DNA from: an uncultured Erythrobacter sp.
GTDB taxonomy: Bacteria; Pseudomonadota; Alphaproteobacteria; Sphingomonadales; Sphingomonadaceae
DNA length: 64,000 nt
Direction of reading: 5' to 3'
Assembly: GCF_958304185.1 (NCBI RefSeq)
Contig: NZ_OY284433.1
Coordinates: 1,178,001 to 1,242,000 of the forward strand
Shown: positions 46,254-56,104 of the stretch, piece after piece
How the letters are laid out: the number at the start of each line of letters is the position of its first letter
Position numbering within the stretch: position 1 is the first letter of the stretch
The notes under the pieces: model-generated
Seen by the model: only the letters and a program-made list of their open reading frames with translations
The model's database searches: none
What the model was told of the DNA's origin: nothing
Made by a program: the position numbers and the translations under genes

Positions 46254-47693
46254 ATGAGCTTCACCGCTGACCGCCTGCTGCTGTTCGGAGCCACCGGCGA
46301 TCTTGCCCAGCGTATGCTGTTGCCCAGCCTGTTCGCGCTCGACGCCGATGGGTTGCTCGCGCCCGATCTCAAGATCGTCGGCACGGCCCGCAGCAGCATG
46401 ACCGATGGCGAGTACCGCAATTTCGCGCGCGCGGCGCTGGAGAAGTATCTCCCGGCTGACAGGCGCGGGCGGATGGCGGAATTCCTCAACCGGCTCGCCT
46501 ACCAGACGCTGGATGCCACCACGCTTGAAGGTTACGACGCACTGGCCGAAAAGGTCGGCACGCCTGCCCGTGGCCTCGCAATCTTCCTCTCGACCGCGCC
46601 GAGCCTGTTCGGCCCCACCATCAGAGGCCTGCAATCGGCGGGGCTGACGGGCGAGAATGTCCGGATGTGCCTCGAAAAGCCGCTCGGCACGGATCTCGCT
46701 TCCAGCCGCGAGATCAATGACGCGGTGGCAGGTGCCTTCCCCGAAAGCCGGATTTTCCGGATCGATCACTATCTCGGCAAGGAGACGGTGCAGAACCTGC
46801 TGGCGCTGCGCTTCGCCAACATCATGTTCGAGCCCCTGTGGAACGCGGCGCATATCGAGCATGTGCAGATCACGGTCGCCGAGACCGTAGGCCTCGAAGG
46901 CCGTGTCGCCTTCTATGATGATGCGGGTGCGATCCGCGATATGGTGCAGAACCATATGCTGCAACTGCTCGCGCTGGTCGCGATGGAGCCGCCTGCGCAT
47001 TTCGATGCGACCGCCGTGCGGGACGAGAAGGTCAAGGTGCTGCGCGCCTTACGCCCCGTCTCCGCCAACGAGACCGTCACCGGCCAATATCGCGCGGGCG
47101 CTATCACGGGACAGGCGGTGCCGGGCTATGACGAGGAACTGGGCAAGGACAGCGACACCGAAACCTTCGTCGCGATCAAGGGCCACGTCGATAACTGGCG
47201 CTGGAAGGGCGTGCCCTTCTACCTGCGCACCGGCAAGCGCCTACCCAAGCGTGTGACCGAAATCGTGATCCAGTTCCGCTGCGTCCCGCACTCGATCTTC
47301 GCGGGCAAGGGCGCGACGATGCAGCCCAACCGGCTGGTGATCGGCATCCAGCCCGAAGAGAACATCACGCTGTCGCTGATGGCCAAGGTGCCGGGTCTCG
47401 ACCGCGAAGGCATCCGCCTGCGGCAGGTGCCGCTCAATATCGCCATGCCCGATGTGTTCAGCGGCGCGGTGCGGCGGATCGCCTATGAGCGCCTGCTGCT
47501 CGATCTGGTCGAGGGTGATCAGACCCTGTTCGTGCGCCGCGACGAGGTCGAGGCGCAATGGGAATGGGTCGATGCGATCCGCGCCGGGTGGGAAGCGGAA
47601 GGCCTCACCCCCAAAATCTATACCGCCGGCAGCTGGGGCCCGAGCGCGGCCATCGCGCTGGCAGAACGCGACGGAGTGACGTGGCATGAGTAA
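46254..47693 (+). CDS. zwf: Glucose-6-phosphate 1-dehydrogenase
   Basis: Oxidises glucose 6-phosphate to 6-phosphogluconolactone with NAD(P)+, the first committed step of the Entner-Doudoroff route. The 479-residue protein has the dinucleotide motif [19 protein letters not shown] at the N-terminus and the active-site signature [19 protein letters not shown] (residues ~163-181). First gene of zwf-edd-eda; its last eight bases overlap the edd start. No pgl gene for 6-phosphogluconolactonase is in this operon, so that step is encoded elsewhere or occurs spontaneously. Confidence 0.96.
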   Translation: MSFTADRLLLFGATGDLAQRMLLPSLFALDADGLLAPDLKIVGTARSSMTDGEYRNFARAALEKYLPADRRGRMAEFLNRLAYQTLDATTLEGYDALAEKVGTPARGLAIFLSTAPSLFGPTIRGLQSAGLTGENVRMCLEKPLGTDLASSREINDAVAGAFPESRIFRIDHYLGKETVQNLLALRFANIMFEPLWNAAHIEHVQITVAETVGLEGRVAFYDDAGAIRDMVQNHMLQLLALVAMEPPAHFDATAVRDEKVKVLRALRPVSANETVTGQYRAGAITGQAVPGYDEELGKDSDTETFVAIKGHVDNWRWKGVPFYLRTGKRLPKRVTEIVIQFRCVPHSIFAGKGATMQPNRLVIGIQPEENITLSLMAKVPGLDREGIRLRQVPLNIAMPDVFSGAVRRIAYERLLLDLVEGDQTLFVRRDEVEAQWEWVDAIRAGWEAEGLTPKIYTAGSWGPSAAIALAERDGVTWHE

Positions 47694-49497
47694 CCTCAAC
47701 GACACCCTCCACAAGGTGACGCAGCGGGTGATCGAGCGATCGAAGCCGAGCCGCAGCGCCTATCTCGACCTGATCCGCCGCGAAGGCGACAATATGGGCG
47801 AGCGCAACGCCGTATCGTGCTCGAACCTCGCCCATGCCTATGCTGGCGCGCTGGAGGATCAGGCGACGTTGGTCTCGGGCCGCGGCGCGAATATCGGGAT
47901 CGTTACCAGCTACAACGATATGCTGTCGGCCCACCAGCCGTATGGCCGCTATCCCGATAGGCTGAAGATCTACGCCCGCGAAATCGGCGCGACGGCGCAG
48001 GTCGCTGGCGGCACCCCAGCGATGTGCGATGGGGTGACGCAGGGCGAGGTCGGCATGGAGCTGTCGCTGTTCAGCCGCGATGTGATCGCGTTGTCGGCGG
48101 CGGTGGCCTTGAGCCACGCGATGTACGACGGCGCGTTGATGCTCGGCATCTGCGACAAGATCGTGCCGGGACTGTTGATGGGCGCGCTGCGGTTCGGTCA
48201 CCTGCCGACGATCTTCGTGCCTAGCGGCCCGATGCCCACCGGCATTCCCAACAAGGAAAAGCAGCGCGTCCGCCAGCTCTATGCCGAAGGCAAGGCGACC
48301 CGCGCCGAACTGCTGGCGAGCGAGATGGCGAGCTACCATTCGCCCGGCACCTGCACCTTCTTCGGCACGGCCAATTCGAACCAGATGATGATGGAGATGA
48401 TGGGCCTGCACATTCCGGGCAGCGCCTTCATCCAACCGGGCACGCAGTTGCGGCAAGCCTTGGACCGAGAGGCAGTGCACCGCGTCGCGGCGCTAGGGCG
48501 CAAGGGTGACGACTATCGCCCGCTCGGCCTGTGTGTCGACGAAAAGGCAGTGATCAACGCGGCTGTCGGCCTGCTGGCGACGGGCGGATCGACCAATCAC
48601 GCGATCCACCTGCCCGCTATGGCGCGCGCGGCGGGCGTGATCTTCGACTGGGACGACCTTTCCGAACTGTCCCACGCCGTCCCGCTGATCGCGCAGGTCT
48701 ATCCCAATGGCTCGGGCGATGTGAACAATTTCCACAGCGCCGGCGGCATGGGTTACGTAATCGGCGAGCTGCTGGAGGCGGGTCTGGCCCACCCTGACAT
48801 CCTCACCGTCGGACGCGGCGATTTTTCCGATTATGCGCGTGAACCGGGGCTGGAGGGCGAAGAACTCGTCTGGCGCGAGGTTGGCCCCAGCATGGACGAC
48901 ACCATGCTTCGCCCCGTCAACAATCCGTTCAAGCCCGATGGCGGGATGCGGCTGCTGCAAGGCAATCTTGGGCGGGCGTGCTTCAAGACCTCGGCGGTTG
49001 ATGAAAGCCGCTGGACCATCGAAGCCCCGTGCCGCGTGTTCGAGGATCAAGCGAGTGTCGCTGCCGCTTTCAAGGCGGGCGAGCTTGACCGCGACGTTGT
49101 GGTGGTCGTGCGCTTCCAGGGCCCGCGCGCCAACGGGATGCCGGAACTTCACAAACTGACCCCGGCGCTCGGCGTCTTGCAGGATCGCGGGTTCAAGGTC
49201 GCGCTGGTCACCGATGGCCGGATGTCGGGCGCTTCCGGCAAGGTGCCTGCGGCGATCCACTGCACCCCCGAAGCATTGGGCGGCGGTCCGCTGGCGCGGT
49301 TGCGCGATGGCGATGTGGTGCGGGTCTGCGCGGCGACGGGCGATCTCAACACCGATGCCGATCTGGCGAACCGGGAACCGGCGCGCGATCCGATTGCAGA
49401 CAGCGGCACGGGCCGCGAATTGTTCGGCATGATGCGCCGCTTCGCCGACGGGGCCGAACAAGGCGCTTCTGCGATGCTGGCCACCGGAGGAATGTAA
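47686..49497 (+). CDS. edd: Phosphogluconate dehydratase
   Basis: Dehydrates 6-phosphogluconate to 2-keto-3-deoxy-6-phosphogluconate. The 603-residue protein belongs to the IlvD/Edd family: [53 protein letters not shown] and [20 protein letters not shown] are the expected Fe-S/active-site stretches, and [15 protein letters not shown] lies near the C-terminus. It overlaps zwf by 8 bp and precedes eda by 3 bp, giving one polycistronic ED unit. Confidence 0.96.
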   Translation: MSNLNDTLHKVTQRVIERSKPSRSAYLDLIRREGDNMGERNAVSCSNLAHAYAGALEDQATLVSGRGANIGIVTSYNDMLSAHQPYGRYPDRLKIYAREIGATAQVAGGTPAMCDGVTQGEVGMELSLFSRDVIALSAAVALSHAMYDGALMLGICDKIVPGLLMGALRFGHLPTIFVPSGPMPTGIPNKEKQRVRQLYAEGKATRAELLASEMASYHSPGTCTFFGTANSNQMMMEMMGLHIPGSAFIQPGTQLRQALDREAVHRVAALGRKGDDYRPLGLCVDEKAVINAAVGLLATGGSTNHAIHLPAMARAAGVIFDWDDLSELSHAVPLIAQVYPNGSGDVNNFHSAGGMGYVIGELLEAGLAHPDILTVGRGDFSDYAREPGLEGEELVWREVGPSMDDTMLRPVNNPFKPDGGMRLLQGNLGRACFKTSAVDESRWTIEAPCRVFEDQASVAAAFKAGELDRDVVVVVRFQGPRANGMPELHKLTPALGVLQDRGFKVALVTDGRMSGASGKVPAAIHCTPEALGGGPLARLRDGDVVRVCAATGDLNTDADLANREPARDPIADSGTGRELFGMMRRFADGAEQGASAMLATGGM

Positions 49498-49500
49498 CCC

Positions 49501-50109
49501 ATGAATATCGACGCCATCATGCGCACTGCGCCGGTGATCCCAGTGATCGTGATCGACGATGTCGACCACGCCGTTCCGCTCGCCGAAGCGCTGGTGGCGG
49601 GCGGTTTGCGGGTGCTTGAGGTGACATTGCGCACTCCTGCGGCGCTCGCCGCGATCCGGGCGATGAAGGAGGTGCCGGGCGCGATTGTCGGCGCGGGCAC
49701 CGTGACCGGGGTTGCCGATCTCAACAAGGCGCTGGCGGCAGGGGCCGAATTCATCGTCTCCCCCGGCCTGACCGACAAGCTCGGCAAGGCAGCGGTGGCG
49801 GCGGGTGTGCCGTTCCTTCCCGGCATCGCCAATGCGGGCGACATCATGCGCGGATTGGAATTGGGCCTTGATCGCTTCAAGTTCTTCCCGGCGATGGCGG
49901 CGGGCGGGCTGCCTGCGCTGAAGGCGCTGGCCGCACCCTTCATCCAGTGCCGCTTCTGCCCCACCGGCGGGATCAGCTTGGACAATGCTGCCGAATGGCT
50001 CGCGTTCGATCCGGTGCTGTGCGTCGGCGGCAGTTGGGTGTCGCCCAAAGGCGCGCCAGACAAGGCCGTGATCGAGGCTCTGGCGCGCGAGGCCTTCGGC
50101 TTACGCTAA
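49501..50109 (+). CDS. eda: KDPG aldolase (2-dehydro-3-deoxy-phosphogluconate aldolase)
   Basis: Cleaves KDPG to pyruvate and glyceraldehyde 3-phosphate. The 202-residue TIM-barrel protein shows VLEVTLRTPAAL with the catalytic Glu, GAGTV, the Schiff-base Lys in RFKFFPAM and the CPTGGI phosphate site. It ends in a nine-base tail-to-tail overlap with the fructokinase gene on the other strand, leaving no space for a classical terminator between the ED operon and the sucrose locus. Confidence 0.95.
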   Translation: MNIDAIMRTAPVIPVIVIDDVDHAVPLAEALVAGGLRVLEVTLRTPAALAAIRAMKEVPGAIVGAGTVTGVADLNKALAAGAEFIVSPGLTDKLGKAAVAAGVPFLPGIANAGDIMRGLELGLDRFKFFPAMAAGGLPALKALAAPFIQCRFCPTGGISLDNAAEWLAFDPVLCVGGSWVSPKGAPDKAVIEALAREAFGLR

Positions 50110-50958
50110 GGCGCGTTGTGCCAGCATCATCGCACCGGTGATCCCCGCATCGCTGCCGAGCCGGGGGCGGATGACGCGGTGGCGGGCGGTGCCGGGCAGG
50201 TAACCTGCATCAAGCTCACGGGCGCGCTGAGCGATCCGCTCAACGAGGCCGGGCGTATTTGCCACGCCGCCGCCAACCACCACTTCCTCGACCGCGACGC
50301 TGGCGAACAGCACGTGGCAGGCTTGCGCGATATAGTCGGCGATAATCGCGTGGCCGGGGTGATCGGTGGGGAGATGCGAGAGGGACGTCCCCCAGCGCGC
50401 CCTGATCGCCGGGCCGCTGGCGAGGCCTTCGAGGCAATCGCCGTGGCTCGGGCAGGTGCCGGGAAAGTCGCAATCTGCCGGGTGACGGCGCGGGTAGATG
50501 TGGCCCACTTCCGGGTGGGCGATGCCGTGGACCGGCTGGCCATCCAGCACCAAACCGCCACCGATTCCGGTGCCGACCGTGAGGTAGGCGAGGCTCCCCC
50601 CCGCCGATCCGGACGCGGCATGTTCGGCCAGAGCAGCGGCGTTCACATCAGTGTCGAACCCCACCGGCACGCCCAGCGCTCCGGCGAAGTATCCCGCGAT
50701 GTCGCAGTCTGCCCAGCCCGGCTTGGGAGTGGTGGTGATGAAGCCCCACCGCGGCGAGGTGCGATCCAGTTCAACCGGGCCGAAGCTGCCGATGCCGAGC
50801 GCGGTGATCCCGCCCTGCCCCGCCAGCCATTCCGCCGCCTCGGCCAGAGTCGTCTCCGGATCGCGGGTCGGGATGGTGTGGCGCGCGGTGATCCGGTCAG
50901 GCGAAGGGCCAACCGCGAGCACGAACTTGGTGCCGCCTGCCTCAATCGCACCCAGCAT
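50101..50958 (-). CDS. Fructokinase, ROK family
   Basis: Phosphorylates fructose to fructose 6-phosphate. The 285-residue protein has the ROK ATP motif (GAIEAGGTKFVLAV), the catalytic FDTDVNAAALAE, VGTGIGGGLV, and the zinc-site stretch HPEVGHIYPRRHPADCDFPG with further Cys in GTCPSHGDCLEG, an arrangement typical of ScrK/YdhR-type fructokinases. Its ATG shares a base with the GH68 stop (TGATG), so both products of sucrose cleavage are handled from one transcript (glucose by glk). Confidence 0.9.
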   Translation of the reverse strand: MLGAIEAGGTKFVLAVGPSPDRITARHTIPTRDPETTLAEAAEWLAGQGGITALGIGSFGPVELDRTSPRWGFITTTPKPGWADCDIAGYFAGALGVPVGFDTDVNAAALAEHAASGSAGGSLAYLTVGTGIGGGLVLDGQPVHGIAHPEVGHIYPRRHPADCDFPGTCPSHGDCLEGLASGPAIRARWGTSLSHLPTDHPGHAIIADYIAQACHVLFASVAVEEVVVGGGVANTPGLVERIAQRARELDAGYLPGTARHRVIRPRLGSDAGITGAMMLAQRALA

Positions 50959-52037
50959 CAGGCGACCTGCTCTGCCGCGTGGACACTCGCCCGGTCGCCG
51001 TGCAGCGCCAGCCGGAGCAAGGGCGCGGGTACGCCGCCAAAACTGCCATCGGGCATCACATCGACAAAGCTACAAACCGTCAACGAGGCGTCGACGAACC
51101 AGCTATAAGTCTGCAACGGCCGGTCAACCGGATTGGCAAGCACCAGTCCCGTTCCGTTCAACGGCCGCCACGGGCCTGCCATGCTGTTAGCCACCATTCC
51201 GTACAATCCCCCCGGCGCATGACGCAGATCGGGCGCGAAGGTTGCCGTCTGCGTCGACCAGAAGGCGTAGTAATGTTTGGCGTGAAACACCAGATGGGCA
51301 CGCTCTAACTCGTTGTTAACGCCCTCTGCATGGAGGCAAGGCGGCATCAGGATCCATCCGTTTGCGCCCTTCAGCGCCAAGCCAAACGCCCCGTTGAACG
51401 CACTGGCAGACCCTGCAAGCGAGGCGGTAAAGGCGAGGTATTCGGCATCGTCAGCCGGATCGCGAAAATAGGCCGGATCGCGGAACGCCTTGATCTTTCC
51501 GGCCTCACCCTCATGAGCATCGGCGGCCATGTAGTGCGGGCCATATCCCGTCACCAGCGGGGTCGGAAACGACCATTCGCGCGGCCACCCATCCGCTCCC
51601 AGCGGCGCGCTGGCCGACCACAATTCCTGTTGGTAGCCCCCCGCCCGCGCGGCCGTTCCGGCGGCGGTGAAGAACAGTGTGACCACGCCTTGATCGAGCA
51701 GCGCGGAGCCTGCCCATTCGCGTTCATAGGGGACGGCCCAATCAGGCAAGACCGGGCCGATGTCATGCCAAGCCCCGCCGAGGCGCTCAATCCAGTGGAT
51801 CTTCGCTTCGAAATGGCGGAGCGCCGGATCGCCGCGATCGGGCGCGGTCAGCGCCATCCACAGCTCCCGCCCGGCGATCATTGCGCGCGCGCCGTGCGCG
51901 TCCTGCACCGGCCACATATCCCAGTAGAGCCGCACGGCATCCAGACCCGAACGGTCAGGCGCCACCAACGGCGGAATGACGCCGCCCTGCCCCGGCTCAA
52001 TCCGGCCCACGTGATCGGCTGTCCAGGCGCTCGTCAT
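50958..52037 (-). CDS. Glycoside hydrolase family 68 enzyme, probably an intracellular sucrose hydrolase
   Basis: A 359-residue five-bladed-propeller enzyme acting on sucrose. The GH68 triad can be read directly: nucleophile Asp40 in YWDMWPVQD, transition-state Asp187 in FRDP, and acid/base Glu245 in NNELERAH; EWAGSA is also conserved. It lacks a signal peptide and is shorter than secreted levansucrases, so cytoplasmic hydrolysis of imported sucrose is more likely than polymer synthesis. Caveat: some Zymomonas GH68 enzymes leave the cell without a classical signal. Coupled to fructokinase downstream. Confidence 0.9.
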   Translation of the reverse strand: MTSAWTADHVGRIEPGQGGVIPPLVAPDRSGLDAVRLYWDMWPVQDAHGARAMIAGRELWMALTAPDRGDPALRHFEAKIHWIERLGGAWHDIGPVLPDWAVPYEREWAGSALLDQGVVTLFFTAAGTAARAGGYQQELWSASAPLGADGWPREWSFPTPLVTGYGPHYMAADAHEGEAGKIKAFRDPAYFRDPADDAEYLAFTASLAGSASAFNGAFGLALKGANGWILMPPCLHAEGVNNELERAHLVFHAKHYYAFWSTQTATFAPDLRHAPGGLYGMVANSMAGPWRPLNGTGLVLANPVDRPLQTYSWFVDASLTVCSFVDVMPDGSFGGVPAPLLRLALHGDRASVHAAEQVA

Positions 52038-52073
52038 GGCGGCAATCTATCCCAATTCGTGCAACAAGAAACA

Positions 52074-52104
52074 GGCTGGCCGCCGGGGAGAATGGCGGCC
52101 AGCC
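52074..52104 (-). terminator. Intrinsic terminator between the TonB receptor and GH68 genes
   Basis: A perfect 11-bp stem (52074-52084 with 52094-52104, GGCTGGCCGCC and its inverse) with a nine-base loop lies 21 bp behind the receptor stop. On the minus strand the stem is followed by TGTTTCTTGTT. It could stop or reduce read-through into the GH68-fructokinase pair. Confidence 0.65.
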
Positions 52105-52125
52105 CGTGTGCTTCCGGTGAGGCTC

Positions 52126-54597
52126 CTAGAAGTCGAACCGCACCGAAGCGAGTACCGTACGTCCGGCAATCGAGCGCGCGCGCACGATGCCATTGGTGGG
52201 GATCGAACCTTCCTCCGCCTCGGTGAAGCCGGTGGCGTTGAACAGGTTCTGGGCATTGAGGCCAACCTCGATCCGCTCCATAGGGCGGAAGGCGAGGAAG
52301 GCGTTCACCTGCGCGAAGGCCGGCAGCACCAGATCATTGTTGTCCTGCGTGAAGCTTTCGGTGGTGCCGACCACGTTGGCGCCGATGGTGAACATGTCGG
52401 CGTCATATTGCGCGGTCGCCTGATAGACGAGATCGGCCTGACGGCGCGGGGTATTGCCGATGGTGCCGGCCGCCAGAGCGTCGACGATCTCGGCATCGGT
52501 CCAGGTGGCCCCGGCCGACAGCGTGAACGGGCCGGTGCGATAGGCGCCTTCCAGCTCGATCCCGTAGGCTTCATACTCAGTGTCGAACAGTTCCAGCGGG
52601 GCGAGTTCGACATTGGTTTCCGCGGTCTTGGCAAAGAACCCGGTGGCGAACAGCGACAGGCCATTGGCCTGATACTTGAGGCCCATTTCCAGCTGATCGA
52701 CCGAAGCGACAACGCCCTGATCGCCGCCCGGCAGGCTGCCATCGACCGCGCTCACCGCAGGTGAGAACAGGCTGCGATCCGCCGTGTGACGCCCCCCCTG
52801 GCTGTAGCGCGCGAAGACGCCCAGATCGTCAGTCACAAGGTAGTTCGCACCCAGCGAGAAGCTGAAATAGTCGAACGCGTAATTGACCGGCCGAGCATTG
52901 CCGAGCGGCAGGATCGCCGTCTGTGCTTCCGCCGGGCTGATCGTGCCGTTGCGGTCAAAATCGAAGCTGCCGATCCCCGTGCCAAAACCGCTGTCCGATC
53001 CGGTGATCGTCCCGCTGGCATCGCCATAATCGTAGCGGATTGAGGCATCGATCGTCAGGCGGTCCAGCTCGACCGAGAGCGAGGCGAACGGCGCATAGGT
53101 GCTATAGTCGACGTCATAGTTCCGGCGGCAGCAATTGCCGAAGAAGCTGGCGCTGTAACCCACCGTGCCGTTCTGCGTGACGAGGTTGCCGCCCGCATTG
53201 CGGATGTCGACCAAGACGGCCTGCCCATCGCCCTGAACGGTCTGGACGTGGCTGGTCCACAGCCAATCGGTGTTGATCGTCTGGCGCGACAGGTAGAAGC
53301 CGGTGGTGAAGTTGGCCGTGCCGCCGCCAATGTCGAACGCCTTGTTGACGCGGAAATCATTGGTGACGTTGTCGAGGCTATTCAGCCGGACGTTGAACAC
53401 CACGACATTGGCGAGGAGCCCATTGCCGCCGATGGTCGAAGCATTGGCGTTCTGCCCGGCATTCGGCCCGCTGGCGAAGACGATGCTGGAACCCGCGCCG
53501 CCGATGCCATTGGCGATGTTCTGCGCGGTATCTGCGCCCGCCGGGAAGGGTGACTGGAAGCTGCCCGAATTATCGGCGAAGCGGAACCGGTTGGTCAGCG
53601 TCCAGCCGCCGCCCACGTCGATCTCACTCTCGATCCCGAAGGCGAGGCTCTGCACCGAAAGCCCGTCGCGGAAATCGTAGCTTGTCGGATTGTTGTTGCC
53701 GTCGAGCGACTGCGCAGGCGTCAGGAACGGGCTGTAAAGCGCTGCGGTGCGCGGGTCGAAGCCGGCGATCGCTTGATAGTCGGGGTTGCCGCCGCTGCCC
53801 GTCACCCGCACCGGTTGCGGCAGGATGGTGGGGGTGCGGTCGTCGAGATACTTGGCGTGGAAGCGGATGTAGCCGCCGTCGAATTCCTTGGTGATGTTGG
53901 CCTTGATCTGGCCGCCGTCATAGCCGTTGTAGCCGATGTCACGCGGGCCCTCGCCCGTGCGATAGAAGCCGCCGACGTGGAAATAGAGATCGTCCGCCAG
54001 CGGCGCGCCGTAATCGAAATCGAGCCGGTAGCTTTCGAAATCGAGACCGACCGAGCCCTGGATCGCGCCGCCTTCCTGCTCGCCGGTCTTGGAGATGAAG
54101 TTGATCACCGCGCCCGGCGCGTTCGACGCGAAGGTCGAGGCCGAACCGCCGCGCACCGCTTCGACGCGGGCGACCGAGCGGTCAGCGCGCAGGAAGTTGT
54201 CGGCATTGCCGAAGATGATGTCGCCAAATTCGAGGATCGGCAGGCCGTCTTCCTGAAGCTGGATATAGCGCGCGCCGCCAGTCGAGACGGGAATCCCGCG
54301 CACGGCAATGTTGGCGTTGCCTTCGCCGCCCGAAGCTTCGGAGCGGATGCCGGGGATCTGGCGGATCAGGTCGGCCGAAGACGGCGCAGCAAGGTTGGTG
54401 ATCGCCTGCGACCCGATGGTGCTGACCGAGACCGAGCTTTCGATCCGGTTCTGCCCGCGGGCCACCGCAGTGACGATGATTTCCTCGCCCTCGGTTTCGG
54501 TCGCGGCATCGGTGGCGGCAACATCCTGTGCCAGAGCCGGGCTCATCAGCAGACTCGACACGGCTGCACTGGCGCAAAGCGCGGTACGCAATTTCAT
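52126..54597 (-). CDS. TonB-dependent receptor of the sucrose locus
   Basis: An 823-residue outer-membrane gated barrel. Signal peptide (~1-23), then a plug with EEIIVTAVARGQNRIESSVS (TonB-box-like start of the plug), ADLIRQIPGIR, and VARVEAVRGGSA, and a barrel ending FDF. Start ATG 54597 follows GGAGAG; the frame upstream lacks a signal. At 546-557 a loop reads DFDRNGTISPAE, a canonical EF-hand calcium loop. It is divergent from the sucrose MFS with two LacI operators between them and is probably the outer-membrane route for sucrose or related oligosaccharides. Confidence 0.88.
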   Translation of the reverse strand: MKLRTALCASAAVSSLLMSPALAQDVAATDAATETEGEEIIVTAVARGQNRIESSVSVSTIGSQAITNLAAPSSADLIRQIPGIRSEASGGEGNANIAVRGIPVSTGGARYIQLQEDGLPILEFGDIIFGNADNFLRADRSVARVEAVRGGSASTFASNAPGAVINFISKTGEQEGGAIQGSVGLDFESYRLDFDYGAPLADDLYFHVGGFYRTGEGPRDIGYNGYDGGQIKANITKEFDGGYIRFHAKYLDDRTPTILPQPVRVTGSGGNPDYQAIAGFDPRTAALYSPFLTPAQSLDGNNNPTSYDFRDGLSVQSLAFGIESEIDVGGGWTLTNRFRFADNSGSFQSPFPAGADTAQNIANGIGGAGSSIVFASGPNAGQNANASTIGGNGLLANVVVFNVRLNSLDNVTNDFRVNKAFDIGGGTANFTTGFYLSRQTINTDWLWTSHVQTVQGDGQAVLVDIRNAGGNLVTQNGTVGYSASFFGNCCRRNYDVDYSTYAPFASLSVELDRLTIDASIRYDYGDASGTITGSDSGFGTGIGSFDFDRNGTISPAEAQTAILPLGNARPVNYAFDYFSFSLGANYLVTDDLGVFARYSQGGRHTADRSLFSPAVSAVDGSLPGGDQGVVASVDQLEMGLKYQANGLSLFATGFFAKTAETNVELAPLELFDTEYEAYGIELEGAYRTGPFTLSAGATWTDAEIVDALAAGTIGNTPRRQADLVYQATAQYDADMFTIGANVVGTTESFTQDNNDLVLPAFAQVNAFLAFRPMERIEVGLNAQNLFNATGFTEAEEGSIPTNGIVRARSIAGRTVLASVRFDF
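52927..52962 (-). other. EF-hand-like calcium-binding loop inside the TonB receptor
   Basis: These 36 bases encode D546-F-D-R-N-G-T-I-S-P-A-E557, matching the EF-hand loop pattern D-x-D-x-N-G-x-I-x-x-x-E at all twelve positions. It lies within the barrel part of the receptor, presumably in an external loop. Confidence 0.7.
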
Positions 54598-54657
54598 GGC
54601 TTTCTCTCCTCTCGGGTGCGCGCTTCTTTGGCGACGACGATGCAGAACTAACTTTCC

Positions 54658-54671
54658 TGCAAACGATTGCA
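54658..54671. promoter_or_regulatory. LacI-type operator 1 of the sucrose locus
   Basis: TGCAAACGATTGCA follows the LacI-family operator pattern TGCAAnCGnTTGCA with a central CG. It lies 60 bp upstream of the TonB receptor start and 103 bp upstream of the MFS start. Its centre is 24 bp from that of operator 2. Confidence 0.8.
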
Positions 54672-54681
54672 ACAGGAATCT

Positions 54682-54695
54682 TGCAATCGTTTGCA
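54682..54695. promoter_or_regulatory. LacI-type operator 2 of the sucrose locus
   Basis: TGCAATCGTTTGCA is the inverted partner of operator 1, and the two together form a larger symmetric site (54658-54696) in the 176-bp divergent promoter region. The LacI gene at 56105 encodes the obvious binding protein. Confidence 0.8.
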
Positions 54696-54773
54696 AATTG
54701 CGTGGAATCATGTCACTCCAAAAGCACAGCGCGGCGACATGATCGTGCGGAATAGAGGATCGGACAGGCGGAC

Positions 54774-56102
54774 ATGATCGATAAGCCCCGGCTTTCGCTG
54801 CTGCGAATCATCGAAATGAACATCGGCTTCTTCGGCTTGCAGTTCAGCTTTGGGCTGCAACAGGCCAATATGGGGCCGATCTACGGCTTCCTCGGCGCGG
54901 ACGAGGCGACCATGCCGCTGTTGTGGCTGGCAGGCCCGATGACCGGGCTGCTGATCCAGCCGATTGTCGGCGCGATGAGTGACCGCACCAACACCCGGAT
55001 GGGCCGCCGCACGCCATACTTCCTGATCGGCGCGGTGATCTGCACGCTCTCGCTGTTCGCCATGCCCTATTCCAGCACCCTGTGGATGGCGGCCAGCCTG
55101 CTGTGGATCCTCGATGCGGGCAACAATATCACGATGGAGCCCTACCGCGCCTATGTGGCCGACCGGCTGGCCCCTGACCAGCGCTCGACCGGGTTCCTGA
55201 CGCAAAGCGCGTTCACCGGGCTTGCACAAACCCTCTCCTACCTCGCGCCCTCGCTGCTGACGGCGTTTGTGGCGCGCGATGTGCTCGACGCCAATGGCAT
55301 TCCGGTGATTGTGCGCATTGCCTTCGTGATCGGTGCCATCCTGTCGATCTCGACCATCGTGTGGTCGGTGTTCCGGGTGCCGGAGTTGCCGCTCGATGAA
55401 GCCGAACAGGCCGAACTCGCCAACAAGCCCCTCACCGCGCGCGCCACCCTTGCCGAAATCCGCGACGCCATCCGCGAAATGCCGCGCCCGATGCGCCAGC
55501 TGGCGGGCGCCATGCTGTGCCAGTGGTATGCGATGTTCGCTTACTGGCAGTACATCACCTTTGCCGTGGGCCGCAGCATCTACAACACCAGCGATCCTGC
55601 CAGCACCGCCTTCCGCGAAGCGACGCTGACCGCGCAGCAGGCGGGCGCGATCTACAACTTCATCGCCTTCCTCGGCGCGTTGGCGCTCATCCCTGTGGTC
55701 AAGCGCTTCGGCGCACGCCATGTCCACGCGGTGTGCCTGGCCGCTTCAGGCGCGGCGATGTTGATGATTCCGGGAGCCTCGACCCCTGCCGCACTGTTCG
55801 TGCTGATGCTCGGCATCGGGATCGGCTGGGCCGGAATGATGGGCAACACCTATGTCATGCTCGCCGATTGTATCCCCCCGGCGAGGAACGGAATTTACAT
55901 GGGCATCTTCAACCTGTTCATCGTCATTCCCATGCTGATCCAGACGCTCACCATGCCGCTGATCTATCGCCCGCTGCTGGGCGGCGATCCGCGCCACGTG
56001 CTGATGCTGGGCGGCGTCTTGATGCTGGCGGGCGCGCTGGCTACGCTGCTGGTGGATGCGGGGCACAGGCAGCCGCGCACGCAGGGGCTGGCGACAAGCT
56101 GA
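54774..56102 (+). CDS. Sucrose-type MFS/GPH transporter
   Basis: A 442-residue inner-membrane permease with about twelve helices. [20 protein letters not shown] followed by [19 protein letters not shown] is the hallmark of the SUT/SUC-like GPH cation symporters that carry sucrose or maltose. The LacI gene follows after two bases, so both are one transcript from the divergent operator region. With GH68 and fructokinase on the other arm, sucrose is the most probable substrate. Confidence 0.85.
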   Translation: MIDKPRLSLLRIIEMNIGFFGLQFSFGLQQANMGPIYGFLGADEATMPLLWLAGPMTGLLIQPIVGAMSDRTNTRMGRRTPYFLIGAVICTLSLFAMPYSSTLWMAASLLWILDAGNNITMEPYRAYVADRLAPDQRSTGFLTQSAFTGLAQTLSYLAPSLLTAFVARDVLDANGIPVIVRIAFVIGAILSISTIVWSVFRVPELPLDEAEQAELANKPLTARATLAEIRDAIREMPRPMRQLAGAMLCQWYAMFAYWQYITFAVGRSIYNTSDPASTAFREATLTAQQAGAIYNFIAFLGALALIPVVKRFGARHVHAVCLAASGAAMLMIPGASTPAALFVLMLGIGIGWAGMMGNTYVMLADCIPPARNGIYMGIFNLFIVIPMLIQTLTMPLIYRPLLGGDPRHVLMLGGVLMLAGALATLLVDAGHRQPRTQGLATS

Positions 56103-56104
56103 CG

